Assembly: GCA_017473085.1 (NCBI GenBank)
Contig: JAFUNF010000017.1
Coordinates: 1-46,596 of the forward strand
Length of the DNA: 46,596 bases
Direction: 5' to 3'
From: Clostridia bacterium
GTDB lineage: Bacteria > Bacillota > Clostridia > Oscillospirales > CAG-272
The notes below the pieces were generated by a model. The model ran no database searches. It was not told the origin of the DNA and saw nothing but the letters and a program-made list of their open reading frames with translations. How positions within the stretch are numbered: the first letter of the stretch is position 1; every line of letters begins with the position of its first letter. Positions 27,401 to 33,850 of the stretch are shown here, one piece after another. Made by a program: the position numbers and the translations under genes.

Positions 27401-28744
27401 CGTGAAAAGGGCATTTTGCCCACCCCTGTGGCTGTAGATTACAAGCGCACAGAGTTTACTAAGCAAATGTATCAGGACAAATACACCATTCTTGCACCCC
27501 AAATGTCCCCTATTCACTTTGACATTTTAGGTCCTCTTTTCTCTCGTCATGGCTTTAATGTTGAGGTCCTTGACAACGATAATCGAGGTGCAATCGACAC
27601 AGGCTTAAAGTACGTAAATAATGATGCCTGCTTCCCCTCAATTACAGTTGTCGGTCAAATTATGGATGCAGTTTTAAGTGGAAAATACGACACTCATCGC
27701 TTGGCAATCATAATGACACAAACAGGTGGCTGTTGTCGTGCAAGTAACTATGTTGGCTTTATAAGACGTGCTCTTGACAAGGTAGGTATGTCCTATATTC
27801 CTGTAATTTCCCTAAACGCAGTTGGCATTGAGAAAAATGAGGGCTTTAAAATCACACTTCCCCTTATTATGTCAGCACTAAAGGGCGTAATTTTAGGCGA
27901 CTTGATTATGCGTTGCCTGTACGCAACTCGTCCTTATGAAAAGGAGGCTGGCTCTGCCAATGCTCTTTGGAAAAAGTGGACTGATATTTCAATTGAGCTA
28001 TTAACCTCAAAGAAAACTAAGTGGACCTATAAAAAGGTGTGCAATGGTATCGTTTCCGATTTTGATAATCTACCACTGATAGAGGGACTTAAAAAGCCTC
28101 GTGTGGGTGTGGTTGGCGAGATTTTGGTTAAGTATATGCCACTTGCAAACAACCACTTAGTTGACCTGCTTGAAAAGGAGGGCGCTGAGGCAGTTGTGCC
28201 TGATCTTGTGGACTTCCTTAATTATTGCATACATAACTCAGAATATAAGCATCGTTTCCTTGGCTTTAAATATACATCTAAGCTAATTGCTCGCTTAGGC
28301 GTTGACTTTATCGAAATGATAAGAAAGCCTGCTAAAAAGGCTCTTAAAAATAGCCGTCGCTTTGAGGAGCCTGTTCATATAAGAGCCGTTGCTAAAATGG
28401 CAAAGCCACTTCTCTCTATTGGCAACCAATATGGCGAGGGCTGGTTCCTGACAGGCGAAATGGTTGAGCTAATTAAGACAGGTGCTCCTAATATCGTATG
28501 TATTCAGCCCTTTGCTTGCCTACCTAACCATGTGGTTGGTAAGGGAGTAATTAAGCTACTAAGAAAGAACTACCCAGAATCTAACATAGTAGCAGTTGAC
28601 TACGACCCAGGTGCGTCCGAGGTTAATCAGCTTAATCGAATTAAGCTAATGCTAACAGTTGCTAAAAAGAATCTTGAGCGCCGTGAAAAGGGTCTTGACC
28701 CCATTCCACAGGGCGACGAAAGCCAAGATCCATTGCCAGTATAG
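24440..28744 (+). CDS. Giant acyl-CoA dehydratase activase-related protein (two BadF/BcrAD ATPase domains)
   Basis: 1434 aa. Start at 24440 after AAAGGAGAG. Two ASKHA-type ATPase modules follow each other: GIDVGSTT near residue 8 with CAGGTGSF near 125, and GIDAGSTT near 324 with CSSGCGSF near 445. The cysteines of the second and third motifs are the usual cluster ligands of HgdC-type activators. Then come a Cys-rich RCGGCSNKC (about 605), a DUF2229-like block starting VIGIPRVLNIYENYPFW, and a C-terminal part resembling the beta/alpha subunits of 2-hydroxyacyl-CoA dehydratases. Related proteins couple ATP hydrolysis to low-potential electron transfer in amino-acid fermentation. The precise substrate of this fused family is not known. 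Confidence 0.85.
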   Translation: MNKYRIGIDVGSTTVKVVVIDENNQILFGEYERHCAHTQEKLCELLKRAMEKLGDFELQAQITGSGAINLGKALDIDFIQEVASVASALKFLAPQTDVAIELGGEDAKIIYFDGNNIEERMNGICAGGTGSFIDQMAAILQTDATGLNREAENYKQIYPIAARCGVFAKTDIQPLINEGATKADLSASIFQSVVNQTVSGLACGKPIRGCVAFLGGPLHFLPELKKAFIRTLKLTPETTVDPDNSHLFAAYGAAIECTDKTNRTTLSQLIENLDKGVKMEFELKRLDPLFENQEEYEKFKQRHAKATVKKGDLSTYQGNCFLGIDAGSTTTKLALISEEGELLYSFYENNQGSPIKATQKAMRQLSALMPKGAKIAYSCSTGYGEKLLKSALCLDCGEVETIAHCTAAEFFDPAVDCVLDIGGQDMKCVKLKNGSVDNILLNEACSSGCGSFIESFANSLGYTARDFAKEAILAKNPIDLGTRCTVFMNSNVKQAQKEGATVPDISAGLAYSVIKNALYKVIKLNSPADLGSHVVVQGGTFYNHAVLRAFEKISGVEATCPDISGIMGAFGASLIAKNKWHGKETTTLSFEEIENLTFTTETIRCGGCSNKCILTVNKFPGGRRHITGNRCEKGSGEKIEGQKGENLCAYKLDRILGYEPLPKEKAKRGVIGIPRVLNIYENYPFWATFFKELGFHVVLSPKSTRKLYELGMDTIPSESECYPAKLAHGHIKWLIENGIDTIFYPCVFYENQENEGSQNHYNCPIVVSYSENIKNNVEEIVEGKIRYLRPFIAFTSEAIASERLCNYFTKERPFFNLTESEIKRAVNKAWQEQQNAKNDIRKKGAEALKALEEKGGRGIVLAGRPYHLDPEINHGIPELIASYGFTVFTEDSLPIVHNEIKNLRVNDQWVYHSRLYNAATFVRTRNDIELIQLNSFGCGIDAVTTDQVSEILEGSGKLYTVLKIDEVNNLGAVRIRIRSLISAMNMRREKGILPTPVAVDYKRTEFTKQMYQDKYTILAPQMSPIHFDILGPLFSRHGFNVEVLDNDNRGAIDTGLKYVNNDACFPSITVVGQIMDAVLSGKYDTHRLAIIMTQTGGCCRASNYVGFIRRALDKVGMSYIPVISLNAVGIEKNEGFKITLPLIMSALKGVILGDLIMRCLYATRPYEKEAGSANALWKKWTDISIELLTSKKTKWTYKKVCNGIVSDFDNLPLIEGLKKPRVGVVGEILVKYMPLANNHLVDLLEKEGAEAVVPDLVDFLNYCIHNSEYKHRFLGFKYTSKLIARLGVDFIEMIRKPAKKALKNSRRFEEPVHIRAVAKMAKPLLSIGNQYGEGWFLTGEMVELIKTGAPNIVCIQPFACLPNHVVGKGVIKLLRKNYPESNIVAVDYDPGASEVNQLNRIKLMLTVAKKNLERREKGLDPIPQGDESQDPLPV

Positions 28745-28773
28745 TTGACAAATAGGCTCTTGTGTGCTACAAT
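28745..28773 (+). promoter_or_regulatory. Sigma-A promoter of the 348-aa membrane-anchored gene
   Basis: TTGACA (28745-28750), a 17-bp spacer and TACAAT (28768-28773) start immediately after the stop codon of the activase gene, so the next gene has its own promoter. Confidence 0.8.
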
Positions 28774-28800
28774 ATAACAAATAATTTTAAGGAGATTTTT

Positions 28801-29847
28801 ATGAATAAAGGCTTAAAAATTACCCTAAGAGTGTTAGTTACAATAATACTTGTAGTTGTACTATTGCTTGCACTTGTTAAGGTAGGAGAAAGAATTTTCT
28901 TTACAGGCTTCTTTGCAAACGCAAATACAGAATTTAAAATCCCAGGCTTAAACGATGGCTACATTCCACAGGGCTTTGAAAAAATCGAGCTTGAGGGAAA
29001 AACACACTTCCTTGCTTGTGGCTATATGAAAAACAAGTCAAGCTCAAGAGTTTACTTGCTTGAGGAAAACGGAAATATTCTAAAAGAGGTTAAGCTCTTT
29101 AATGAGGATGGTGGTGCCTTTACAGGTCACGCAGGTGGTCTTACATATCAATATACAGATAAGGGCAACTACCTTTATATTTCAGGCTCAAAGTGTCTTT
29201 ACGTTTTCGACCTTGACGACGTTTTGGGAGAGGACGACAAGGCTACAAGAATTGGCAAATATAATATTGCAACATTAAACGAAAACGCAACCGAGCAAAC
29301 CGAGGTTAGCCCTGCTTACTGTAAGGTTTTTGACGGGTATCTTTACTGTGGCTCCTTCCACGACCAAAATAACGGCTACCCAACAACCTCAAATCAGCAC
29401 TTTACAAAGGGCGAGATTACAAACTGCTCCACAATTCTTAAGTATAAGCTAAACCCCGATGGAAAGTTTGGCCTTAGCGAAAAGCCTGAGGCAGTTTACT
29501 CAACTCCTTCAACAGTACAAGGAATGACAATTTCAAACGGAAAGCTATTCCTTTCCTGCTCCTGGGGACTTTCAATTTCAAAAATCCACGTTTATGACCT
29601 GAATAAAATCGAAGAAACCGAGCTTTGCAAAACCGACAAAGCAATTTGGAACGACGAGTACCCTGTTTATTTCGTGGGTGGCGACAACCACATAACAACA
29701 ATATCAGCTCCCCCAATGGCAGAGGAAATCGTTTACCATAACGGCAGAATCTGGATTATGAACGAGTCCGCTTGTAACAAATACATCTTCGGCAAATTCA
29801 CAAGTGGTAACTATTTGTATAGCTATAACTACGACACAAATAATTAG
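28801..29847 (+). CDS. Membrane-anchored extracellular protein, possibly beta-propeller
   Basis: 348 aa. Start at 28801 (AAGGAG 6 nt upstream); an upstream in-frame ATG has no site. One N-terminal hydrophobic segment (about 7-27) acts as signal anchor. The rest is beta-rich, with recurring strand patterns such as DGYIPQGFEKIELEGKTHFLACGY, KGNYLYISGSKCLYVFDLDDV and VYHNGRIWIMNESACNKY. These resemble blades of secreted propellers or esterase-like propellers, but no named family or catalytic motif is clear. Monocistronic, with its own promoter and terminator. Confidence 0.65.
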   Translation: MNKGLKITLRVLVTIILVVVLLLALVKVGERIFFTGFFANANTEFKIPGLNDGYIPQGFEKIELEGKTHFLACGYMKNKSSSRVYLLEENGNILKEVKLFNEDGGAFTGHAGGLTYQYTDKGNYLYISGSKCLYVFDLDDVLGEDDKATRIGKYNIATLNENATEQTEVSPAYCKVFDGYLYCGSFHDQNNGYPTTSNQHFTKGEITNCSTILKYKLNPDGKFGLSEKPEAVYSTPSTVQGMTISNGKLFLSCSWGLSISKIHVYDLNKIEETELCKTDKAIWNDEYPVYFVGGDNHITTISAPPMAEEIVYHNGRIWIMNESACNKYIFGKFTSGNYLYSYNYDTNN

Positions 29848-29848
29848 A

Positions 29849-29875
29849 AAAAAGTCCCCGTTTTGGGGACTTTTT
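29849..29875 (+). terminator. Intrinsic terminator
   Basis: AAAAAGTCCCC-GTTTT-GGGGACTTTTT: an 11-bp stem whose 3' arm ends in the T-run, just after the stop at 29847. Confidence 0.9.
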
Positions 29876-29879
29876 AACT

Positions 29880-30094
29880 CTTTCGAAGAAAGGATTTCAT
29901 TTTTCCAAAGGAAAGATTTCACTCGACTTTAGTCGGATTTCATTCTCGCAAGAGGATTTCATTAAAAAACAATGAAGCAACGCTTCATTTCAAGCACGAC
30001 ACCCGTCGTGCATTTCAAGATAGCCTTAGCTATCATTTCAAGTGCGTAGCACATTTCATTAAAAAAGGCACTTCTTTTCGAAGTGCCTTTTTCC
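29880..30094 (+). repeat. Mini-hairpin array A (eight hairpins plus terminal terminator-like hairpin)
   Basis: Short palindromes with different stems are separated by nearly constant GATTTCATT or ATTTCAAG. In order: CTTTC-GAA-GAAAG (29880-29892), TTTCC-AAA-GGAAA (29902-29914), CGACT-TT-AGTCG (29924-29935), CTC-GCAA-GAG (29945-29954), AATGAAGC-AAC-GCTTCATT (29971-29989), GCACGAC-ACCC-GTCGTGC (29994-30011), GATAGC-CTTA-GCTATC (30019-30034) and GTGC-GTA-GCAC (30042-30052). The last is the GGCACTTC/GAAGTGCC hairpin with T-run (30067-30094). The array lies downstream of a gene that already has a terminator. No protein-coding signal. Confidence 0.8.
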
Positions 30095-30098
30095 TACT

Positions 30099-30332
30099 AG
30101 GTATCCGTCGTGACGAGATAGATGGTGAGGAAAAATCGTCGTTTTCAACCGAAGGCGTACTTGGTACGTCGAGAGGTGAAAACGGCGATAATAACCCCGT
30201 ATAAAATGAAGAAAGGTGGAACACCTTTCAACCTTATTTCGTAGCTTAACAAAAAGAAAAGCAAGAACTTCCGTCCTTGCTTTCTATTGGTTATATGCCA
30301 CGGGGTTATGGTTTTACCAGCAGGTATCCGTC
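30099..30332. repeat. Palindromic intergenic segment between direct repeats AGGTATCCGTC
   Basis: AGGTATCCGTC occurs at 30099-30109 and 30322-30332. Between them lie a long hairpin (CGTCGTTTTCA...TGAAAACGGCG, about 30138-30187, with an inner GCGTAC/GTACGTC stem) and ATAACCCCGT (about 30191-30200), whose complement recurs at about 30300-30309. A terminator-like hairpin for the minus strand is at 30258-30283. The segment may be a small inserted element. No gene seen. Confidence 0.5.
30258..30283 (-). terminator. Minus-strand terminator downstream of the relic peptide tail
   Basis: AAAGCAAG (30258-30265) pairs with CTTGCTTT (30276-30283). On the minus strand the hairpin is followed by a T-rich run. 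It lies beyond the second copy of the small-peptide 3' end and was probably that gene's original terminator. Confidence 0.6.
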
Positions 30333-30334
30333 AA

Positions 30335-30400
30335 CTAGAACAACAAATCCTTAATATCAGCTGTTGAAGTACCCTTAGTAACTTCTACTTCTCCCTCGCC
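30335..30400 (-). pseudogene. Orphan 3' end of the 55-aa peptide gene (tail copy)
   Basis: 66 bp match the last 21 codons plus stop of the intact gene at 30515-30682, exactly 180 bp away. The tail reads GEGEVEVTKGTSTADIKDLLF and stops at TAG. The nucleotide differences (GGC/GGA, GAG/GAA, CTA/TTG, TAA/TAG) are all silent. There is no start or ribosome site. Homology ends where the REP-like element begins. Confidence 0.8.
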
Positions 30401-30401
30401 A

Positions 30402-30463
30402 CAGCCTTCCCCTTTGTTCGGAGGGGAAGGGGGACCACCAAAGGTGGTGGATGAGGTGTAGTC
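30402..30463 (+). repeat. REP-like element R1
   Basis: Two hairpins in a row: CCTTCCCC-TTTGTTCGGA-GGGGAAGG and GACCACC-AAA-GGTGGT, followed by GGATGAGGTGTAG. R2 (33229-33288) has the same first hairpin and the same trailing sequence but a different second stem. It sits between the tail copy and the intact peptide gene. Confidence 0.75.
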
Positions 30464-30472
30464 TTCTTACTG

Positions 30473-30504
30473 AAAAACAAAGGCTTAACCCAAAGAGTTA
30501 AGCC
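30473..30504 (-). terminator. Terminator of the 55-aa peptide gene
   Basis: On the minus strand GGCTTAAC (from 30504) pairs with GTTAAGCC (to 30482) and is followed by TTTGTTTTT. Confidence 0.85.
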
Positions 30505-30514
30505 CTATGTTCTA

Positions 30515-30682
30515 TTAGAATAGCAAATCCTTAATATCAGCTGTTGAAGTACCCTTAGTAACTTCTACCTCGCCCTCGCCGAAGTCAAATGTCTCCGTTG
30601 AGGTTGCAATATCATTAGGAGAAAACTCCATTATGTCCTCGCTTGATATAATTTCAAGCTTATATTCTGGTTTAATATACAT
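30515..30682 (-). CDS. 55-aa peptide of unknown function, family member 1
   Basis: ATG at 30682 with GGAGGAG 6 nt upstream; terminator right after the stop. The sequence starts MYIKPEYKLEIISSEDIMEF and ends KGTSTADIKDLLF. The protein at 35171-35350 is clearly homologous: shared PEY..E.ISSEDIMEFSPN, FDFG.G and KGT.TA.I.DLLF. There is no leader-type hydrophobic segment, no cysteine and no modification enzyme nearby, so a RiPP precursor is only one option. The N-terminal pattern resembles short Clostridia peptides of unknown role. Its ribosome site lies in a relic copy of the 3' end of the LRR gene upstream, so the two genes were probably an operon. Confidence 0.75.
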   Translation of the reverse strand: MYIKPEYKLEIISSEDIMEFSPNDIATSTETFDFGEGEVEVTKGTSTADIKDLLF

Positions 30683-30685
30683 ATC

Positions 30686-30713
30686 TTACTCCTCCTTACT
30701 TGGATTTAAAATA
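30686..30713 (-). pseudogene. Relic 3' end of the LRR gene, now the peptide's ribosome site
   Basis: 28 bp reading ILNPSKEE-stop match the end of the LRR gene (ILNPSEEE-stop, 30911-30938) with one mismatch. The GGAGGAG of the two Glu codons serves as SD for the 55-aa peptide. It shows that the LRR gene once ended directly before the peptide gene. Confidence 0.7.
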
Positions 30714-30910
30714 TAAATTTTTTATTGTGGAGATTTCACGCTACTTTGTAGCTACACCTCTTCGACTCGTTATACTCGCATGCATAAGTTCCACTAACCA
30801 ATCGCACTTCGCTTTGGCTCGTGTTCTTGGAGTGTCACTTAATCCACCAGCCGAGTTAGTCATATCACCCTCAAGGGCACCCTTTAGGGCGTGCCTTGTG
30901 CAGAAGGCTG
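30714..30910 (-). repeat. REP-like element R4 between LRR gene and peptide gene
   Basis: About 197 bp inserted between the two copies of the LRR gene's end. On the minus strand it opens with GCCTTCTGCACAAGGC and a GGCACGCCC-TAAA-GGGTGCCC hairpin, shared with R3 (33972-34041). It ends near GCTAC-AAA-GTAGC followed by GTGAAATC, the separator type seen in the hairpin arrays. No gene. Confidence 0.65.
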
Positions 30911-32761
30911 TTACTCCTCCTCACTTGGATTTAAAATAGCGCTAACCTGTGTATAGGTTATTGTTGATGCACTTGTGCTTACGGTTTCGTTTTCAATATA
31001 GTAAACGCTCTCTCCACCAATTACAAAGCCACAGAAGTAAAGGGCTGTGTCCTCGTAGCCGTCAATACCACCAATCTTAATTGCGATTTCATCGTATGGC
31101 TTTTCGGTAAAGTCAACCATTGCAATCTTTTCGTGTGCCTTGTTGCCCTGTGTGTCGATTAGGTTACCATTAAATGGTGACTCTGCGTTTTCGCCAACGG
31201 CTAAAACGCCAAGCTTAAGATTCTCGAAGTGTACCTTGTAATCATCAATGAGGTCCTTATCTACTACAAAGCTATGCATCATAGCCTTAGAGCCTGGAAT
31301 TTCACTATTTGAATAGCCTCTTGCGTGAATTAGCTTGTCAAGCTGTTCAATTACGTTTTCAGCACCACACTCACGACCACAAGCAGTATATACCTTATAC
31401 TCACTCATAAACTCTTGACCAAGGAAGGTCTTTAGTATTTCGCCACTTGCATCGTGAACGCCGTCGTAGTATGCAACACAATGATTTTGAATTGTTATCT
31501 TGCCGTTAAAATACTTTGTAAGGTGATCCGTATAGAAGGTGTCCTCTGTGCTACCTGTGTAAATTACGTTAGTTAAGCTATCGCAACCACTAAAGTCGTA
31601 TTGACAGTGGATTGAGCCCATTCCCTTAGGGAATATAACTGTTGCAAGCTTGGAGCAGTTTTTAAACATATCGTGTCCTGTTGTAGTCAAGCTCTCAGGA
31701 AGTCTTACGGAAGTAAGTGATGAACAGCCCTCAAATGCCTTATTTCCAATGCTTGCTGTGCTATTTGGAAGAATTAACGTTTTAAGCGCGGAGCAACCGT
31801 AGAATGCGCTATCACCAATACCTGGAGCCGCCTTAATTTCTACGTATTCCAAGCCTGTACAGCCAATAAAGTTATAGCCGTAGAAGGTTGTAACCGTTGA
31901 TGGGAACACAAGAGTCTTAAGACCTGTTGCATACTGACAGAAGTTTACAGGAATAGTTGCAACGCCCTCTGCAATAACAAAGGTTTCAAGATTTGTTGTT
32001 TTAGCGAAAACGTATTGACCATAAGAGGTTACGTTTTCAGTATTGATTGAGGTAAGTGAGCAATCATTAAACGCATAATCCTGAATCGAGGTAACTGTGC
32101 TTGGCAAAATTACTTTTCCAAGGCTTTTTGCACCTGATGCAAATGAGGTTTTTATGTATTCAATCCTTGTCTTTGACAAATCAAGCTCCTCAATGGTTGA
32201 GCCTGCAAAGCAGTGAGATGCGTTAATGTCAGAAATAGTTGCAGGGAATCTAATTTCCTTCAAAAGCGTACAATTCTGGAACTTTTGAGTGTCCTGAGCT
32301 ATCAGTGCAACGCCATTAATAATTTCAAGTCTTACCACGTTAGCAGAGTGACTTGTAAAGCTTGCAAAATGCTCTGTTCCGTTGTCCTCGTTAAGCTTAG
32401 CAATTGCAGCATTAATTCTTTCAAACTTCAAACAATGCTTGTAGCCGTTATGGTTGCCAGCTCTGCCTGTTTCAAAAGCCTCGTCCTTGTAAATATACCA
32501 CGCTGGAAAAACGTAGTAGCCACCGTTACCATCTGTTAATACCACACGGGACTCAGTGTCAAGTCCACCTGTAACGCTTGCCCAAGTGTTTGGTGTGTAG
32601 GGTGCATAATCGCCGTCAAGATATGAAACTAAGCTATCGTCACAATCCAAGCCAGGATCATAATCAAGCTTAACTATTCTTGACTCTGCGCTTACAGCAA
32701 ACGCAAGCACAACCACTAGCAAAGCTATAAAGGACAATGCTAAAAGTATCTTCTTTTTCAT
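30911..32761 (-). CDS. Secreted BspA-like leucine-rich repeat protein
   Basis: 616 aa. Signal peptide (KKKILLALSFIALLVVVLAF..VSA, cleavage near 25). Residues ~140-430 hold consecutive LRR_5 (BspA/Treponema-type) repeats with the pattern IGNKAFEGCSSLTSVRLPESL. A C-terminal domain of about 180 residues (NHCVAYYDGVHDASGE onward) contains several Cys and an Asp/Gly-rich part. No sortase motif or membrane anchor is visible. LRR_5 proteins of gut bacteria bind host or microbial surfaces; the target here is unknown. It has its own sigma-A promoter and was once directly followed by the 55-aa peptide gene. Confidence 0.85.
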   Translation of the reverse strand: MKKKILLALSFIALLVVVLAFAVSAESRIVKLDYDPGLDCDDSLVSYLDGDYAPYTPNTWASVTGGLDTESRVVLTDGNGGYYVFPAWYIYKDEAFETGRAGNHNGYKHCLKFERINAAIAKLNEDNGTEHFASFTSHSANVVRLEIINGVALIAQDTQKFQNCTLLKEIRFPATISDINASHCFAGSTIEELDLSKTRIEYIKTSFASGAKSLGKVILPSTVTSIQDYAFNDCSLTSINTENVTSYGQYVFAKTTNLETFVIAEGVATIPVNFCQYATGLKTLVFPSTVTTFYGYNFIGCTGLEYVEIKAAPGIGDSAFYGCSALKTLILPNSTASIGNKAFEGCSSLTSVRLPESLTTTGHDMFKNCSKLATVIFPKGMGSIHCQYDFSGCDSLTNVIYTGSTEDTFYTDHLTKYFNGKITIQNHCVAYYDGVHDASGEILKTFLGQEFMSEYKVYTACGRECGAENVIEQLDKLIHARGYSNSEIPGSKAMMHSFVVDKDLIDDYKVHFENLKLGVLAVGENAESPFNGNLIDTQGNKAHEKIAMVDFTEKPYDEIAIKIGGIDGYEDTALYFCGFVIGGESVYYIENETVSTSASTITYTQVSAILNPSEEE

Positions 32762-32796
32762 TTTTCTTCTCCTTTAAAGAATATTTATTCACTATA

Positions 32797-32825
32797 ATAT
32801 TAACACACGAGAAAAGAAAAGTCAA
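32797..32825 (-). promoter_or_regulatory. Sigma-A promoter of the LRR gene
   Basis: TTGACT (32820-32825), 17-bp spacer and TAATAT (32797-32802) on the minus strand, 36 bp before the start codon, which has AAGGAG in front of it. Confidence 0.8.
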
Positions 32826-32969
32826 ACGGATTCTTCGAAACAACCAATTTTTGTAAATTGTATCTAACTTTAGTATTTTTAAGATTAAGATAAAGCTCAA
32901 ATTTTGTTTACTTTTACCACAAAACCATTCGCCTTATTCTTAGAAGCGTAACTTCAAGCAATTTTCATT

Positions 32970-33120
32970 CGACCTTAGTCGGATTTCATTAAAACAATGA
33001 AGCAACGCTTCATTTCAAGCACGACACCCGTCGTGCATTTCAAGATAGCCTTAGCTATCATTTCAAGTGCACTTGTGCACATTTCATTAAAAAAGGCACT
33101 TCTTTTCGAAGTGCCTTTTT
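32970..33120 (+). repeat. Mini-hairpin array B, homologous to array A
   Basis: Five mini-hairpins and the same terminal hairpin occur in the same order as the second half of array A: CGAC-CTTA-GTCG, AATGAAGC-AAC-GCTTCATT, GCACGAC-ACCC-GTCGTGC, GATAGC-CTTA-GCTATC and GTGCAC-TT-GTGCAC, then GGCACTTC/GAAGTGCC with T-run (33097-33120). The fifth differs from A (GTGC-GTA-GCAC) yet is still a perfect palindrome. Separators are ATTTCATT and ATTTCAAG. The stretch 32826-32969 before it shows nothing recognisable. Confidence 0.8.
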
Positions 33121-33124
33121 GCCA

Positions 33125-33226
33125 TTATACTTCAACAAACGTTGGTGTATGTTTTAGGGCTGGAATAATCTTTTCTATTAAATCCTTTGTTTTAAGCTTT
33201 ATTGACGATGTATTGATACAAGGATG
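33125..33226 (-). pseudogene. Orphan 3' end of the ProX-like gene (tail copy)
   Basis: 102 bp match the last 33 codons plus stop of the intact gene (33290-33391), 165 bp away. Five differences, all at third codon positions and all silent (GTA/GTT, GAA/GAG, CAT/CAC twice, GCC/GCT). The translated end is identical: HPCINTSSIKLKTKD..ALKHTPTFVEV. There is no start. The copy lies next to array B and its terminator, so it is probably the gene's original end. Confidence 0.85.
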
Positions 33227-33228
33227 GA

Positions 33229-33288
33229 AAGCCTTCCCCTTTGTTCGGAGGGGAAGGTGTCAGCAACGCTGACGGATGAGGTGTAGTC
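33229..33288 (+). repeat. REP-like element R2
   Basis: GCCTTCCCC-TTTGTTCGGA-GGGGAAGG, then GTCAGC-AAC-GCTGAC, then GGATGAGGTGTAGTC. First hairpin and end are as in R1; the second stem is different but perfectly paired. It sits between tail copy and intact gene. Confidence 0.75.
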
Positions 33289-33289
33289 A

Positions 33290-33823
33290 TTAAACCTCAA
33301 CAAACGTTGGTGTGTGTTTTAGAGCTGGAATAATCTTTTCTATTAAATCCTTTGTTTTAAGCTTTATTGACGATGTATTGATACAAGGGTGACAGCTAAA
33401 ATACTCCTTTTCAAGCAAATCCTTGTCGATAACTAAGGAAACCTCGCACCCTGTGTCGCAAATTAGCCCCATTATACTAACAGACCCAGGTGTTAAATCA
33501 AGCATTCTTTCAAGGTCCTGTGGTGTGCCAAAGGACAAGCGAGAGGAGTTTACCTTGGGTGAAAAATCCTTAGTTACAAAATGCTTTCTTGAATCCATAA
33601 CCAAAAGATAAAAGCGAGTCTTTTGCCTGTTGCAAAGAAACAAATTCTTACAAATAAGGTTGTCAAGCACCTTTTCTACCACCTGACATTCCTCCATAGT
33701 CCCTGCACTTTCGTGGTCAACTCGATAATATTCAACCCCAAGCTTATCTAAAAAATCATATACTCTTATTTCCTTTTCAAGCCTACCCTCACAATTCAAG
33801 GGTCTTCCTACATATAGCTCCAT
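33290..33823 (-). CDS. ProX-type prolyl-tRNA editing protein (YbaK/ProRS INS family)
   Basis: 177 aa, close to the usual length of the free-standing INS-like deacylases. Recognised from VYDFLDKLGVEYYRVDHESAGTMEE at the N-terminus, LFLCNRQKTRFYLLVMDSRK, SSRLSFGTPQDLERMLDLTPGSVS and DKDLLEKEYFSCHP. The family hydrolyses mischarged aminoacyl-tRNA(Pro) in the cytosol. SD GAGG about 9 nt before the ATG. Upstream lies hairpin array C with no clear promoter. Its last 102 bp are duplicated downstream, separated by REP-like element R2. Confidence 0.85.
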   Translation of the reverse strand: MELYVGRPLNCEGRLEKEIRVYDFLDKLGVEYYRVDHESAGTMEECQVVEKVLDNLICKNLFLCNRQKTRFYLLVMDSRKHFVTKDFSPKVNSSRLSFGTPQDLERMLDLTPGSVSIMGLICDTGCEVSLVIDKDLLEKEYFSCHPCINTSSIKLKTKDLIEKIIPALKHTPTFVEV

Positions 33824-33850
33824 AATATTATCCTCGATTTCATATATATC

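Noticed and set aside
29880-30060. CRISPR-like array
   Set aside because: The spacing is irregular. The constant part is only 6-9 nt and the variable parts are palindromes, not spacers; no cas genes are present.
30515-30682. RiPP precursor
   Set aside because: Not claimed as a feature: no cysteine, no leader/core boundary and no maturation enzyme or transporter next to either peptide gene.
32997-33272. Open frame starting MKQRFISSTTPVVHF
   Set aside because: It runs through hairpin array B, the relic ProX tail and R2, and has no ribosome site. Frames of this kind are by-products of the repeats.
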